Shown piece by piece: positions 1-12,125 of a stretch of 64,000 nucleotides of DNA. Numbering within the stretch: position 1 is the first letter of the stretch; each line of letters starts with the position of its first letter. The position numbers were made by a program, and so were the translations under genes. The notes below the pieces were generated by a model. It did no database searches and was not told where the DNA came from. It was given only the letters and a program-made list of their open reading frames with translations. Source of the stretch: Palaemon carinicauda (Eukaryota > Arthropoda > Malacostraca > Decapoda > Palaemonidae); assembly GCF_036898095.1 (NCBI RefSeq), contig NC_090739.1, forward strand, positions 62,241,642-62,305,641. The letters run 5' to 3'.

Positions 1-489
1 GATCCTTGTGCTATTGTACCAAAACTGCTACTTAGGCCTAAATAATTTATTCATAAAACTTGACGTTCTTGTACAGTATAAGTTTTATAGATGGCCTAAC
101 CCCACAAAACTAATTAATGGCTGATCATCTGAACTTCGATGTTCTACATAAAAGAATTTGTTGAACCATAACTATACACAGAATCTGTTCTGCAGGATCC
201 TTATCCATAATCGTTTTTTCAACTGGGATTTTTATGTGTCTAAGCACAGCTTTTGTACAAAAGTCGTTCTTCGATAGACAGAATCCTCTTAGCCAAAAAG
301 CCTACCATAACAGAGAATGCTTTATTTTTTCTCATGACCTTTGTGGATGCCAATGGTAGTCTTCAATAGTTGGAAGGATGCTTTTTTAAAAAACTGAAGA
401 GCTACAACTACATTTTACCAAGTCATTTCTGTAACTATTTGTTTCTTAATAATGAAGGTATCACTTACTACAAACCTAAATAACTATCT
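1..489. other. AT-rich intron sequence
   Basis: This is downstream of exon 12 on the minus strand and so probably intron. I see no exon, RNA gene or clear repeat here. Confidence 0.4.
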
Positions 490-1458
490 ACCTATATACC
501 AAGGTACTTACCCTAATTTTGGGGGGTAGCCGACATCAGATAAATGAAAATAGGGGACCTTTCCTCTCTACGCTCCTCCCAGCCTGACGAGGGACTCAAC
601 CGAGTTCGGCTGGTACTGCTAGGGTGCCACAGCCCACCCTCTACCATTATCCACCACAGCTGAAGCTTCATAACAGTGAATCCCCTACTGCTACTGCCTC
701 CGCGGTCATTCAAGGCGACCGGAAGGAGCAGTAGGGCCTACTGGAACTGCGTTACAATCGCTTGCCATTCATTCCTATTTCAAGCGCGCTCTCTTGCCTC
801 TCTCACATCTATCCTTCTATCACCCAGAGCTTTCTTCACTTCATCCATTCACCCAAACCTTGGCCTTCCTCTTGTACTTCTCCCATCAACTCTTGCATTC
901 ATCACTTTCTTTAGCAGACAACCATTTTCCATTCTCTCAATATGGCTAAACCACCTCAACACAGTCATATCCACTCTAGCTGCTAAATCCTTTCTTACAC
1001 CCATTCTCACCCTCACTATTTTGTTCCTAACCCTATCTACTCGAGATACACCAGCCATACTCCTCAGACACTTCATCTCAAACACATTCAACTTCTGTCT
1101 CTCCGTCACTTTCATTCCCCACAACTCCGATCCATACATCACAGTTGGTACAATCACTTTCTCATACAGAACTCTCTTTACATTCATGACCAACCCTCTA
1201 TTCTTCACCCCTCCCTTCACCGCCCCCAGTACTTTGCATCCTTCATTCGCTCTCTGACGTACATCTGCTTCCACTCCATTTGCTGCAACAACAGACCCCA
1301 AGTACTTAAACTGATCTACTTCCTCAAGTAACTCTCCATTCAACATGACATTCAATCTCGCACCACCTTCCCTTCTCGTACATCTCATAACCTTACTCTT
1401 ACCCACATTAACTTTCAACTTCCTTCTCTCACATATCCTTCCAAATTCTGTCACTAAT
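490..1458 (-). mobile_element. 5'-truncated non-LTR (LINE) retrotransposon, 3' end
   Basis: The minus strand encodes the C-terminal part of a LINE reverse transcriptase: 'LKVNVGKSKVMRCTR', 'QFKYLGSVV', 'VMYGSELW' and 'HIERMENGCLLKKV' are the usual thumb and post-RT motifs. The frame breaks at 849 (TGA where the other copy has Trp) and the 3' UTR runs on to about 490. A second copy of the same 3' end lies on the plus strand at 26035-26620, which fixes the 3' boundary near the sequence reading CCTTGGTATA. The 5' truncation near 1458 is typical of target-primed insertion. Confidence 0.8.
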
Positions 1459-1849
1459 CAGTGTTTTATTCCCTTTACATCACTGTAAAACAACTTTGTA
1501 ACATTTATGGATTCTTATGCTTGCAAGCAAGTGGTTATAATAGTATCAGTTCCACCAGCATTGAACAACAGTTGATCTCCATTAGCATCTTTACTCTTGT
1601 TTTATTCATCTATTGCTACATCATCTTATCTGTATCTTGTAACATTCATCTTCTCAAGGAAACATACTACTTGCATCAATGGCATCAGGGTTATAAATAC
1701 ATTACAAACTTAATCTATATAGCATTCAGATTTTAACTAAATATGAAATATAAAAATGTACCACTTACGGATTCAATACCATACCAGTATTAATCATCTG
1801 GGGCTATCCATATCAAAACCATAACAAAATTACATAGTTCAAAATGATT

Positions 1850-2070
1850 ACGAGAATTGGACATTTTGCTTGACTGTGACCTTGACCTTTGACCTTGACA
1901 CTCCAAAATCTAATCATTTCCAGCTTTTTATATAATAGTTAATCCCTACAAGTTTCATTACTCTATAATTATAATTGTGGCCAGGAAGCTGTTAAAAAAA
2001 CACAAACAAACAAACATACAAACAGAGGGTAAAACATAACCTCCTTCCAACTTCATTGGCAGAGGTAAAA
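1850..2070. repeat. Dispersed repeat with ACAAACAAA-type tail
   Basis: It contains 'TGACCTTGACCTTTGACCTT', 'TCTAATCATTTCCAGC', 'TTGTGGCCAGGAAGC', an ACAAACAAACA run and 'AAAACATAACCTCC'. I recall this combination as a dispersed repeat in many marine invertebrate genomes, possibly a SINE or MITE tail. Class and orientation are not settled here. Confidence 0.5.
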
Positions 2071-2245
2071 ATTCTAAATAACACTATTTGCATCATATTG
2101 CTTAAACTACAGTACATTCAACTCATTTTCCAAATCTTAACAACAATTACTCATACAATATATCAATTGCATCTCTGGAAAAAAAGTTAAATTTAGTTAC
2201 AGAGCAAGTTTGTGATAATGGACAAAAGTAGAGAAAATTACTTAC

Positions 2246-2548
2246 TTTCTTAATTCACCATCTCCTGTCAGTTTTTCATTAGGCAAAAGTTGTGGACAGA
2301 AAACAGGAGGGGCTGGTAAATATATTTCATTTGGAACAATCAAAGGTAGTTCTTGTATTATTTTTCTTATCTTCAACAAGCAGATTGCTAAGATATCAGG
2401 CAAAATTTTCACTTGTGTCATTGCTGCCACCTTCAAAAGGTCCTGGTAACACTGGAATAACGAAACATCAAGCTTTCTTGTCCCCCATAATTTTAGCATT
2501 AGTTCTTTGATTATTGCCTCGGGAAAAAAGCTGGTTGGCAAGGTGGCT
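2246..2548 (-). CDS. CPLANE1: CPLANE1-like exon 12 (last in window)
   Basis: 303 bp, one base completing an Arg codon, 100 codons, and two bases passing to the next exon outside the window. The acceptor is GCCTTTTCAG and the donor is GTAAGTAAT. It encodes 'LPTSFFPEAIIKELMLKLWG', a helical centre and 'LPAPPVFCPQLLPNE'. The PAPP-x-x-CPQ landmark is what I recall from vertebrate CPLANE1 near residue 1100-1200. The gene therefore continues beyond position 1. Confidence 0.78.
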
Positions 2549-3284
2549 CTGAAAAGGCAAAAAAAAAATATAACCAAGAAAATTGAAATTTTTTCTTTTA
2601 ATCACTTCAGTTCTACTTTTTTATGCTAATTCAATTTAAGCAATAATATTATGAAAATGTAATTTAGAAGTAAAATTAAAATTACATATAAGTAAAAGAG
2701 TAGTGCCAAAAATCCCTTCCATTGAGGAACAGACACACTATTCTTCAATGAATAGGGAGATTAATGAATACAGTAACTGTTAACAGATTATGCTGGGCAT
2801 AGGGACTGGCATGGTCTGCTCTGAGTATACAATTACAGTACTGAACGAACCTTATACATACATCAATGCAGGCTATGCACTGCATGTGGAACTGGTATGG
2901 TCTCCTCAAAGTATAAAGATGCAAAAGGAGCATAAATGCCTTCCTCAGAAAGCTCAGTGCTTTAATTGTAGCAATAAATCATAAAATTTTCATTGTATCA
3001 ACTAGGGGAGTAATCAGCATAAAATAAAAGTTATGTTGGGTAGGTTTCCGAATTATAACATTAATCCATTTCCCTCTAAAAAGATTAACAAAAACTCCTT
3101 AATGCTAAAAGCCCCCTTCCTCCAAACCCGATTTAAAGTAAGGGATATGGCTACAAGAGCTGGGGAACAAACAGGATATAAACTGATTATATATAAGAAG
3201 AACTAAAATAAAACAACATATGGAACAACCATTAACCAAGCAATAAAATAAATTACAAAAAATATTAACACAATTAAGTTAATA

Positions 3285-3480
3285 ATTAAATCATCATCTC
3301 CTCCTACACCTACTGACACAAAGGGCTTCAGTTAGATTTCACCAGTTGTCTTTATCTTAAGCTTTAAAATCCTCATCTCCTACTTCACGCTTCATGGTCC
3401 TCAGCCATGTAAGCCTGGGTCTTCCAACTCTTCAAGTGCCTTGTGGAGCCAAGTTAAAAGTATGGTCCTAGGAACCTAGT
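3285..3480 (-). mobile_element. LINE C-terminal fragment (degenerate)
   Basis: Minus-strand translation gives 'RLTWLRTMKREVGDEDFKA', a stop, 'DKDNW', a stop, then 'NLTEALC'. This resembles the common LINE C-terminus 'RP..RW...V..D......A.DR..W'. It is short and carries stops. I recall a related plus-strand phrase in shrimp repeats. Confidence 0.5.
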
Positions 3481-4310
3481 CTCATTAAAAATTATATGAA
3501 TGTGAGATTTGCCAGTTAGTGACTTTCAAACGAAAATCACGCGTTTTGCTGCATACTGTGCATAACGGTATTACACTACACACATTGTTTATTAATTACG
3601 TACTGTACTCTATAATACTGTACAATATATAAATGTAAGCTTCATGTGTGGTGAGTGTTCAAAGTAGTTAAGAAGTCTGAACTACCACAGCGAACGCTTA
3701 CATTACAGTTAAGCTGTACTGTATTGATATTACTCTATATATATTACAGTAATATACACTACAGTATAAGTGAATGTTATACAGTACAGTATTACTAGAT
3801 AGGAACAACAGTGTTTTGTTATAATGGTATGATGACTACTTGGTAAAATTATAGTTTCAGTCAGGACAATGACTAAATACTGTAGTGTTACGTACTGTCC
3901 TGTAGCCTTACCGTGACCAGTATGAAGTGTTCATGTGTACACATGTACTGTACACTCACTGATTTGATTACAAATTATTTATAATGCGATAGAAACCAAA
4001 TAAAAACATATTAGGCAGTATTTAGTGTGTTAACTATCCAAGCGTACGCAATGAGCAGTGAGTTGCTAGGTTAATAGTTATCCTACACTAGAGCACCAAA
4101 GTAATGTGAATTCAAGCTTTTCAACCCTGTCTCGGTTACCTAATCTTTGCGAAGAGTGGGGCCTGAATGTATGCGCAATGAATAGCAACAATATTGCCCA
4201 AAGAAATTGGTCATCGACTAGCTGTAGCATTGTCAACATGTCCATGAGGATGTGTGCGACCACGAAAAGTACATGCAGCAAGCGCATCGATCAAACCTAA
4301 GTTGGTAATA
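3481..4310. other. AT-rich intron, no gene seen
   Basis: It is rich in TACTGTA/TACAGTA words and short palindromes. I see no exon with good splice sites and no recognisable element. Confidence 0.35.
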
Positions 4311-6156
4311 TATGTTTGCCTGCCCACCTTGTGGGCGGGATAAGTGTCCTTGTAAGTGAATACTTGCTTGCTATTGTTCGTAAATGTAAGCAGAAGCCAA
4401 CACTATTCCCTTGGGATTAGAGGGCTGCAAAAAATAACCTTGCAAGAGTATGTCTCACTAGCCGGTTATGTGAGTGTTCCGAAGAGCTCTCCATTCCAAA
4501 AGGAAAATAAGCCCTAGGGACACAATGATGGCATAAGGTGGCCGCAAGCGATCAGTAGTAACCCACATTTGTGGCAATAACCCTAAGATTTTGTCTTTAT
4601 AAGCGTGCAAGCACAACCACAAAGAAGTTCATTTCAGTCTTTATAGGGTGTTAGCGAACGTCTGTAGTTGTGTAGAAGCATACTCTCGCATGTAAGGGTT
4701 TGTTGGTCTAGAATGCCAAAAACATTAACACTAGGCAGGTTTTACCAGGTTTGCCAGTGAACACCGGCAAGTGCCCACTGCCAGGAGCTGGCGTGTGCCA
4801 GCAAGGAGAGTTGACTCTTAATTGTAACGATGGATATAGGTAATATGAGTAAGTTTGCGCTACTTCAGTAGCCCACACTTAAGGCAACAGTAAGCTGAAG
4901 TTCTGTACGGTACTGAAGTATGGTATTGCAAACTCGTAATGAGTACTGAGGTGAGCAACTCAGGTTGCTCGCAGACCTTCATCAAGTAGAAGAGCTCACC
5001 CACCCACCTCAATAGAGCTCAGTGGGTGGGTACACAACACTGCGCATGACTTCTTTGTGAAACTAAGGTCTTTGCAAGGTACTCATGCTCATCCTATTGG
5101 TGAGTAGTCTTATGTCATCCCCTCAGAAGGTAATGAAAAAAGCTGTGCTGAACTTGAAGAACAGCGGTTTCTCCCCAGTAAGAGGTTGAAATTATGAGGC
5201 GCAGGTCCTGAAGGGCTTAGCCTCACAAAGCTCCATGAGCTTTGTCGTGCCCCCAAGAGGTAATATGTAAGAAATAACCCCGAAAAGTTATAGCTTACAT
5301 GAAGTTTCTCCCTCGTAAGAGATGGAAACCATGAGGTACAGGGCCTGAAAGCCACGATGTCGGCAATAAAACCGAAGAGTTAAAGCCTACAAGACACGTC
5401 GATGGGAGAAGTGGCGGGGCAGTCCTCACCCCTGCAGCAAAGACCCCAAAGGGAAGTTGCATACGACTCGTTTTGTACTCTGAGGGTATGGCAGCGATGA
5501 GCAGGAATTGCAAAGTCACTTGACTCCTTCATCGCCAAGCTCCAGAGGGCTTGCTCCGAAGCAAGTCTCTCCCATAAGCGAGAAAGGTGACCAATCCCTG
5601 CTACCGCGGTCAGCAATTCTCCCTGTAAGTGGTTAGATTGCTGGACAGTGGCTGGTGGAGTGTAACTCTCCCTTGGAAGGGAAAGTTCCCCAACACCTGG
5701 TGGAGGTTAACTCTCCCTCGGAAGGGAATGTTGTCTAACACCTAGAGGCAGACCTCTGGGCAGTGCTCTCTGCTTTCTGTCAGTGAACAGAGCTTAAGTT
5801 GAAGGTTGACATCGAGTGCTGCCTGTGAAACGTAGTCAAGCTAATTTCTGGGTTCACCCCATAAGGATCATCTTGACAGGAAACTCCGAAGTAAACCAGA
5901 CTGCCACTGCTCTTGTCCCTACACTGAAGCTGCAGGAAAGAAGCTGAGCAGAAGCAGAGAGTGCTGCAGTAAACTGTAACACTCACTCTCAGAACCATTC
6001 CTTAGTAGGGAGACCCAAAAGCATCAAAGGAAGGTACAGTAGAGTTACTGCAAGCAGCAACGGAAGAGACTTCCCTCGGAGGTGGGCGCCATTGCTTCGC
6101 TAAGGAAAGCAACAGAGTTCCCACAAAACTGAAGTCCGGGGTCATCATCTGAAAGA
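4311..6156. other. GC-richer unclassified segment, possibly an old mobile element
   Basis: Base composition is clearly richer in G+C than the flanks. Two degenerate copies of a phrase like 'TTTCTCCC..GTAAGAG..TGAAA..ATGAGG' occur near 5168-5230 and 5307-5360. Two copies of 'GGTGGAG..TAACTCTCCCT.GGAAGGGAA' occur near 5657 and 5700. A stem of CACCCACCCAC and GTGGGTGGG lies at 4997-5031. Short open frames on both strands match nothing I know. It ends where element F begins, so it may be part of an older element into which F inserted. Confidence 0.3.
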
Positions 6157-6160
6157 AAAA

Positions 6161-6306
6161 TGGGGTATTACTTTCGGCGTACCTGAAATAACGAGCCATT
6201 AATTTTTAACGAGGGTTTACTACCCACACCACTAGTTAGCAGGGGTAGGGAGGGTAGCTTGCTACCGCTCCCCCTCACACACGTGTGATTGAGCTCACTT
6301 TGCTTG
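6161..6306. repeat. Element F inverted terminal repeat (3' copy)
   Basis: It contains 'TTACTTTCGGCGTA', 'CGAGCCATTAATTTTTAACG', 'GAGGGTTTACTACC' and 'GTGATTGAGCTCACTTTGCT'. It pairs with the reverse complement at 13537-13673 with scattered mismatches. Confidence 0.8.
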
Positions 6307-6364
6307 GAGGTAGGACTTCAAGGGGGATAGGGCAGGCGGGCAAGTTTGATTGAATAGCTAAGGT

Positions 6365-6460
6365 TTGTATAGTTAGAAAAAATACAAATTATCTACAAAT
6401 TTGTCATTTGTTCTGTAACTGGAATACAAACCACACTATTTAATAGGGGTGACTCACCCA
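6365..6460. repeat. Element F internal complementary region
   Basis: The right half is complementary to the outermost bases of the 13.7-kb end ('GGAATACAAACCA...ATTTAATAGGGGT'). The left half should match the lost 3' terminus. In DIRS elements this region is thought to template closure of the circular intermediate. Confidence 0.65.
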
Positions 6461-7077
6461 TTAGGAAGGGTGAACGTCCCAGACAGTCTGGCTTTTCGGC
6501 TTTGCCCGGGGGCTCCTTGTCTGAGTGTTAGCACTCAAGAAATAAGGAGCCCCTGCACCTCGCTAAAACCTTGTGTAAAGGCTGCGGCCTACGTAAGCTG
6601 TGTGTGAAAGTACATAGAAATGTGACTCATCCTAGTAAGTTGTTCCGAAGTTCTTTAGATGGAAACTTGTAGACTAGGACTTTCCCAATACCACCTTGTC
6701 AGGGTATGGGGACGTAACAGTATTAATCTTTATACTAGGAACACAAGGAAGCATGGTCTACCTGCAGTGGTTTGAAGTTAGCTATGCAGAGAACCCAGGA
6801 TGCTGCTTTCCCCAAGAGAGGGGATGATGAAGAAAAGAATAAGGGCCAGTCAAACCTTTTCATTCATGCAGACTAAAACTGGGTAACAATGCCCTCAACC
6901 TTCTGCTACTTGTCCAATAAGGAACTTAAGGTTTTAAACCAGCTGTTGTGCAGCCACCACGGGACCGATAGAAAAAGTATCGAGTCTCCTGTGGGTCACG
7001 TCTTGCAGGTAGTGGGATATCAACGTGGTCTGTCGTTTCCACACCCCAGCTTGAAGAACCTGCGTCACTAAAAAATT

Positions 7078-8190
7078 TCATTTGAAGGCAGTAGCTATGT
7101 TCCTGACATCATGTGCTCTGGGGCGACGTGACGGAGGAGGGTCTGCATTCAGTGCAAGGACAATGACCCTGCAAATCCATGCAGAGATGGTGTTCTTGGT
7201 GACCCTCCTCTTAGTCCTTCCTGTGCTGACGAATAGTGCTGGCACACGACGACGGGCTGCGGCTGTTCTCTTGAGGTACAACCTCAAACTCCTTACTGGG
7301 CATAATAAGAGATGGTCTGGGTCATCTGTTACAGTACAAAGACTGGAAATCCGGAAGGAGTTGAATCGAGGATCCTCTACTCCCGGGTTTTGAGTCTTAG
7401 CAATAAACTCAGGGAAGAAGCTGAACGTTACCTCTCCCCATCCCCTTGAATGGGCGATGTCATACGAGAGACAATGAAGTTCACAGACTCGCTTGGCCGA
7501 AGCCAAAGCTAGCAGCAACACCGTCTTCCTTTCAGTCTGAAGGCAAGGCTTAAGGCTGAGCAATAGCCTTTCACTGCCGAGACTGATAGGCGCATTTCTT
7601 CCCGCAAATACACGAGGAACTCCGCTATTGCTGGAATAGTGACATCGAGTGGAGAGATACCCCTTCTACGACACCAACCACAAAAGACTTTCCACTTTAC
7701 CTGGCAGACTCCTGCTGATGACTTCCGCAGATGTCCAGACATCCTGATCGCAACTTGTTGCGAAAATCCTCTCTCAGAGAGGAGATGCAGGATAGTCTCC
7801 AGGCGTGAAGTCGTAGTGAAGCTACGGCTTTGTGGAAGATGTTGGCATGTGGTTGTTTGAATAGATTGTGTCGTAGAGGGAGTTCTCTAGGAGTTGCAGA
7901 GGGTCCGGGAACCCTTCTGCGTGATGCCATAGCGGAGCTATGAGGGTCATTGAAAGATTGACCGATGTTCTGGTCTTGTTGAGTACCCTCCTCATCAGAC
8001 AGAACGGGGGAAAGTCGTAAACGTCGATGTTGTCCCACCATTGTTGGAAAGCATCTTGCCAGAGAGCCTTGGGGTCTGGGGCTGGGGAACAGTACAGCGG
8101 GAGCCTGAAGTTCAGGGCCGTTGCGAAGAGGTCCACAGTCGGAGAACCCCACAAAGACAGGACTTTGTTGGCTACTAGATGATCCAAAGA
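7078..8190 (-). pseudogene. Element F tyrosine recombinase (broken)
   Basis: Fragments in several frames. An N-terminal SAM-like part lies around 7509-7742 ('FLVYLREEMRLSVSAVKGYC') and the catalytic part at 7078-7563. Visible are 'LASAKRVCELHCLS' (first catalytic Arg), 'LLCPVRSLRLYLKRT' and 'RAHDVRNIATAF' (His-x-x-Arg box). The frame ends soon after that, before the nucleophile Tyr region. The family cuts and rejoins DNA to integrate the circular element; this copy is unlikely to work. Confidence 0.8.
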
Positions 8191-9660
8191 CCACTCAGTA
8201 CTCACTATCTGAGATGCTCTGCTCAGGTTGTCGGCGAGCACAATCCTTTTGCCCGGAATGCAGTGTGCCGATAGTGGTATCGAGTGGATTTCGGCCCATC
8301 TCAGTACAGTATCTCTACTGTTAGATGGGATAGTTGCAGCGAAAAAGTACCTCCTTCCTTGTTGATGTAGGCCACTACTGTGGTGTTGTCGCTCATCACC
8401 ACCACAGAGTGACTTGCCAGGTACTGTTGGAACTGTTGAAGGGATAGAAAGACGGCCTTCATCTCTAGATTTATACGGAGGTACTTTTCTGACTCTGACC
8501 AGAGGCCTGAGGTCGTGTGGTGCAGCACGTGGGCCACCCACCCTTTTTTTGAAGCGTCTGAAAACAGCATCAAATCCGGGGGGAGGACGAGAAGATCCAC
8601 TCCCTTTCGTAGATTCTCGTATGCCACCCACCACTGGAGGTTCGTCAGTTCCGCAGGTCCCATGGGAATCTGGATGTCCGGGGAGTCGTAAGCTTGATTC
8701 CACCGGGACTTGAGTCGCCACTGGAGGGATCTCATCCTGAGGCGACCATTGGGAACTAGATGGGCCAGCGATGAAAGGTGACTGAGGAGACATAGCCACG
8801 ATTGGGCTGGAAGTTCTTCTCGTCTGAGAAAAGGTCTTGCGACCTTCCTCAGCCTTGCTATCCTGTCGTCTAATGGGAAGGCTTTGTGGAGAGCGGTGTC
8901 TATAATAATGCCTAAAAATACCAGTCTTTGAGTGGGAAGCAGGGAGGACTTCTCGAGATTTACCCTGATCCCCAGATCTTGGCAAAGTCTCAGAAGTTTG
9001 TCTCAGTGTTGAAGAAGGGTTGACACCGAGTCTGCTAGGATTAGCCAGTCGTCCAGATAACGGAGGAGACGGATGCCAATCCTGTGTGCCCAAGATGATA
9101 CTAGGGTGAACACTCTGGTGAAGACTTGTGGTGCTGTGGAAAGACCAAAGCACAGCACCTTGAACTGGTATTTTCTGTTGTCCAGGCTGAATCTTAAGTA
9201 CTTCCTTGAAGACGGATGGACTAGGATTTGGATGTACGCGTCCTTTAGATCCAGTGAGCACATGAAGTCTTGCAGTCTTACTGCTAGTCTGACCGTGTCT
9301 GCCGTCTCCATGATGAACAGAGTTTGTTAGACAAACTTGTTCAGAGCTGAAAGGTCGATGACTGGTCTCCAGCCTCCAGACGCCTTCTTTACAAAAAAAG
9401 AGTCAACTGAAGAAGCTTGGGGATCCGTCGAGGACCTCTTGGAGAGCACCCTTCTTCAACAGGGTCTGGACTTCTTCCCGAAGGGTTTGCCCCCTTGCCA
9501 ATCCCATGGCAAGGGAGTTCAATGACACTGGATTCATCGTCAGGAGAGGTAGAGATGTTATGAACGGGACACGATATCCTAGACTGATCATTGAGATCGT
9601 CCAGGAATCGGCCCCAAGTTGCTTCCACCTGTTTGCGCAACTTTGTAGGCATCCCCCACT
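7822..9660 (-). pseudogene. Element F reverse transcriptase-RNase H-Dam-like protein (broken)
   Basis: RT motifs 'CSLDLKDAYIQI', 'CFGLSTAPQVFTR' and 'LLRYLDDWLILAD' (YLDD active site) lie in 9003-9311. RNase H 'LMLFSDASKKGWVAH' and 'VVMSDNTTVVAYINKEGG' lie in 8301-8735. The C-terminal 'SPTVDLFATALNFRLPLYC' and 'DVYDFPPF' lie in the 7822 frame. Frameshifts (near 8340 and 9400) and stops (near 9000 and 9330) separate these pieces. Known role: copies the element RNA and degrades the template. Confidence 0.85.
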
Positions 9661-9702
9661 GGTGGAAATGCAGGGAGACTGCCTATCCTAGCGTTTGCAG
9701 CC

Positions 9703-11091
9703 TCAGCTGCCCCCTTTAGGATTTTTGCCTCCCCTGGAGGACTTTTTGCATTTCCTTTCTTTGACAGGAACGGGCTTAAACACCATCGTCTTCGCTGCAG
9801 TTGTCGTCGTAGTGGCCTTGGCTGGATGGGACTGCTGTGGTGCTGGAGGCTTATAGGGCTTAGATGTTAAACCCCTATGGAGGAGGGAGTTTTGATGTGA
9901 CTTCATCCACCTCTCAGCAGCATGTTCCACATCCTTAGGCTCGAATATAACAGACCCCTCTACGGAGGAATGTCTGAGCGCTAGGGATCTTCTGGTGGAA
10001 CCTCTCAGCTACTGCATCCCGGCATTTCAGGATGGTATTTGCCCACAAGTTCGAGACTTGGTGGGCAAGAAACTCGATCGTGCGAGTACCTGAGAGGAGG
10101 AAGGTTTCCATAGCTTTCCTGGTACGTTCCTTGGAGAAATCTTCAGAACGTATCAGGATACCTAAGGTCCCCAACCAGATATCGAGCCACGAAGTAGCTT
10201 ACATAACACACTTCGTGACCTTCTCCTGGTTGAGGATCTCGGCTGCCGAGAACAAGACCTGCCGGTTGGAGAGTCTCTCAAGAGGGACTCCCCTGGTTAG
10301 CTCTTCCAGCGAGTGGTAAAGTGGAAGAGCTGAACAAGGCTCCTCCAGGATCTCAAAGTACCTCCTCTGCTGTACACGAGGAGGTGGGAGGAGCTTGTTG
10401 GTGGTACCAGAACGGTTGGAGGAGAACATCTCGGAGAGCTGCTGGGCGATCTTGTCCCTGGTACTCTTTACCCCATGAGACCAGGGCCGGGCTGCACTGG
10501 ACTTATAGAGGGCTTTTCAGTACCAAAGACGCAGTCTAGGACAGTGTCTTTGCCCTCTCGAGGAGGGATCTCAGGGTCAGAAAACCCGTTGAGAGCCCTC
10601 ATTAGAGTCAGAACCTGCCAAAACACGTGTTCTGACTCCTGCTGGTCTCCTCCTGATGTAGGACTTGCAGTGAAGTCTCCTTCTATCCCCAAAGGCTCTT
10701 CTTGGGGAGAATCGCAGACATTCCCTGAGTGGCTAGCTGGCTCCATCCTAGCCCTAGTGGTGGACTTAGGCAATGTTTTGGAGTCTTTGGATTCCTTCCG
10801 GGGAAGGATGTAAGACTCCAACATTGATGAAGGTGGCATGGTCCTTCTAATCCCGGACTGTGTGGAACTCTCGGTGTGAAGAGAGGTTTCCTCCATTGGT
10901 GCGATGGGGGAAAATCTCTCTTCACGTGATTCCCTTGGTGATGGGAGATCTTCGTCTGAAAGGGAAGGAGAGTTAGTCCAAGGAATAGCAGGAACCTGCC
11001 TTGAAGGTTTGCGTGGAATCAGTTTCGCCCTCAGGGAAGTGACCGCGTCCAGAACTCCACTTTTCCTCTTCAGTGGGGTAGAGGAAGCCAT
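9703..11091 (-). pseudogene. Element F Gag-like C-terminal part (broken)
   Basis: Fragments 9703-9930, 9935-10174, 10199-10429 and 10468-11091 in different frames. The helical region with 'YFEILEEPCSALPLYHSLEE' and 'TRTIEFLAHQVSNLWANTIL' occupies the position of the capsid-like helical block of elements A-E. The end is Lys/Arg/Gly-rich ('KERKCKKSSRGGKNPKGG'), like the basic Gag tails in the other family. Assignment is by position and composition; sequence similarity is weak. Confidence 0.55.
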
Positions 11092-11384
11092 GGTTCCGTC
11101 CTAGATCAGAGAGGACAGGCTTGAAAGACGAGTTACAGCTCTGATCAGGGCACTGAACCAGGGCTATTGGCTGACAGACACACTATCAGACATACCCCGT
11201 GAAGGGATAGGGATTGAAGGATCCCTAGGAGGAATCACTGGAATAGGTGGGTTCGCCTTTGGTAGCTTTGGGATCCTGAACCCCTCTGGAAGTTTCCCTT
11301 CTCCCACAATGCGCGGTGGTATGCGCTTGCAGGGAGGGGGAATGAGGTGATGGCGATCTTGCCAGACGTCGTTCCTTGTGATGC

Positions 11385-11560
11385 GCAGGCTCGCGCGCGG
11401 GAGAATATTGACGCTCGCGCGAGGGAGAATAATGGCGCTCGCGCGAGGGAGAATAATGGCGCTCGCGCGAGGGAAAATAATGGCGCTCGCGCGAGGGAGA
11501 ATAATGGCGCTCGCGCGAGGGAGAATAATGGCGCTCGCGCGCGGGAGTGTGTTCGCACGC
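11385..11560 (-). repeat. 24-bp tandem repeat in element F Gag region
   Basis: About six to seven units containing GCTCGCGCGAGGGAGAATAA. In one minus-strand frame each unit reads SPSRERHY, an Arg/Ser-rich octapeptide. The units are nearly identical, suggesting recent slippage. Confidence 0.85.
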
Positions 11561-11879
11561 ATCTGCCAAAGACTTAGAGCACGCGCGCGTGCAGGAGATT
11601 CATGATGGGCGCGCGAGAGTACGAAAATGTTGGTGCGCATCTCTAGGAGATGGATGGCGCGCATGCACATGGTGCGCGCGCGTATCTTTGTGAGTGCGCG
11701 CAGGAGAAGGCTGGTGCGCAGGTGAGCGCTGGCGCGTTGGTAATGGATGGCGCGCGGGTGAGGGCACATGGCTGTCTCATCCATGAACTAGCGTGCAGGA
11801 GAAAGTTGGCGAGCAGGGTTTACCTGGCGCGTAGGATGGCGCGCAATATGGCGCTCAGGAGAGCGTGATGTAGGGCACG

Positions 11880-12125
11880 CATGTTGGCGCACGGGAGAGC
11901 GGTGGCGCGCCGGAGAGCGGTGGCGCGCAGGAGAACGGTGGCGCGCAGGAGAGCGGTGGCGCGCCGGAGAGCGGTGGCGCGCAGGAGAGCGGTGGCGCGC
12001 AGGAGAGCGGTGGCGCGCAGGAGAGCGGTGGCGCGCAGGAGAGCGGTGGCGCGCAGGAGAGCGGTGGCGCGCAGGAGAGCGCTGGTACGCAGGAGAACGA
12101 TGGCGCGCAGGAGAGCCCTGGCGCA
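11880..12125 (-). repeat. 18-bp tandem repeat in element F Gag region
   Basis: About 13 units of GCGCGC(A/C)GGAGAGCGGTG. In one minus-strand frame each unit reads RSPARH, again an Arg/Ser repeat. The frame is not the same as that of the 24-bp repeat, so at least one indel lies between them. Confidence 0.85.

Noticed and set aside
676..1257. Plus-strand 193-codon frame
   Set aside because: It is antisense to the LINE reverse transcriptase fragment on the minus strand.
11385..12125. Regular GC-rich repeats resembling a CRISPR-like array
   Set aside because: Units are directly adjacent with no unique spacers, lie within a retrotransposon Gag and encode Arg/Ser repeats.
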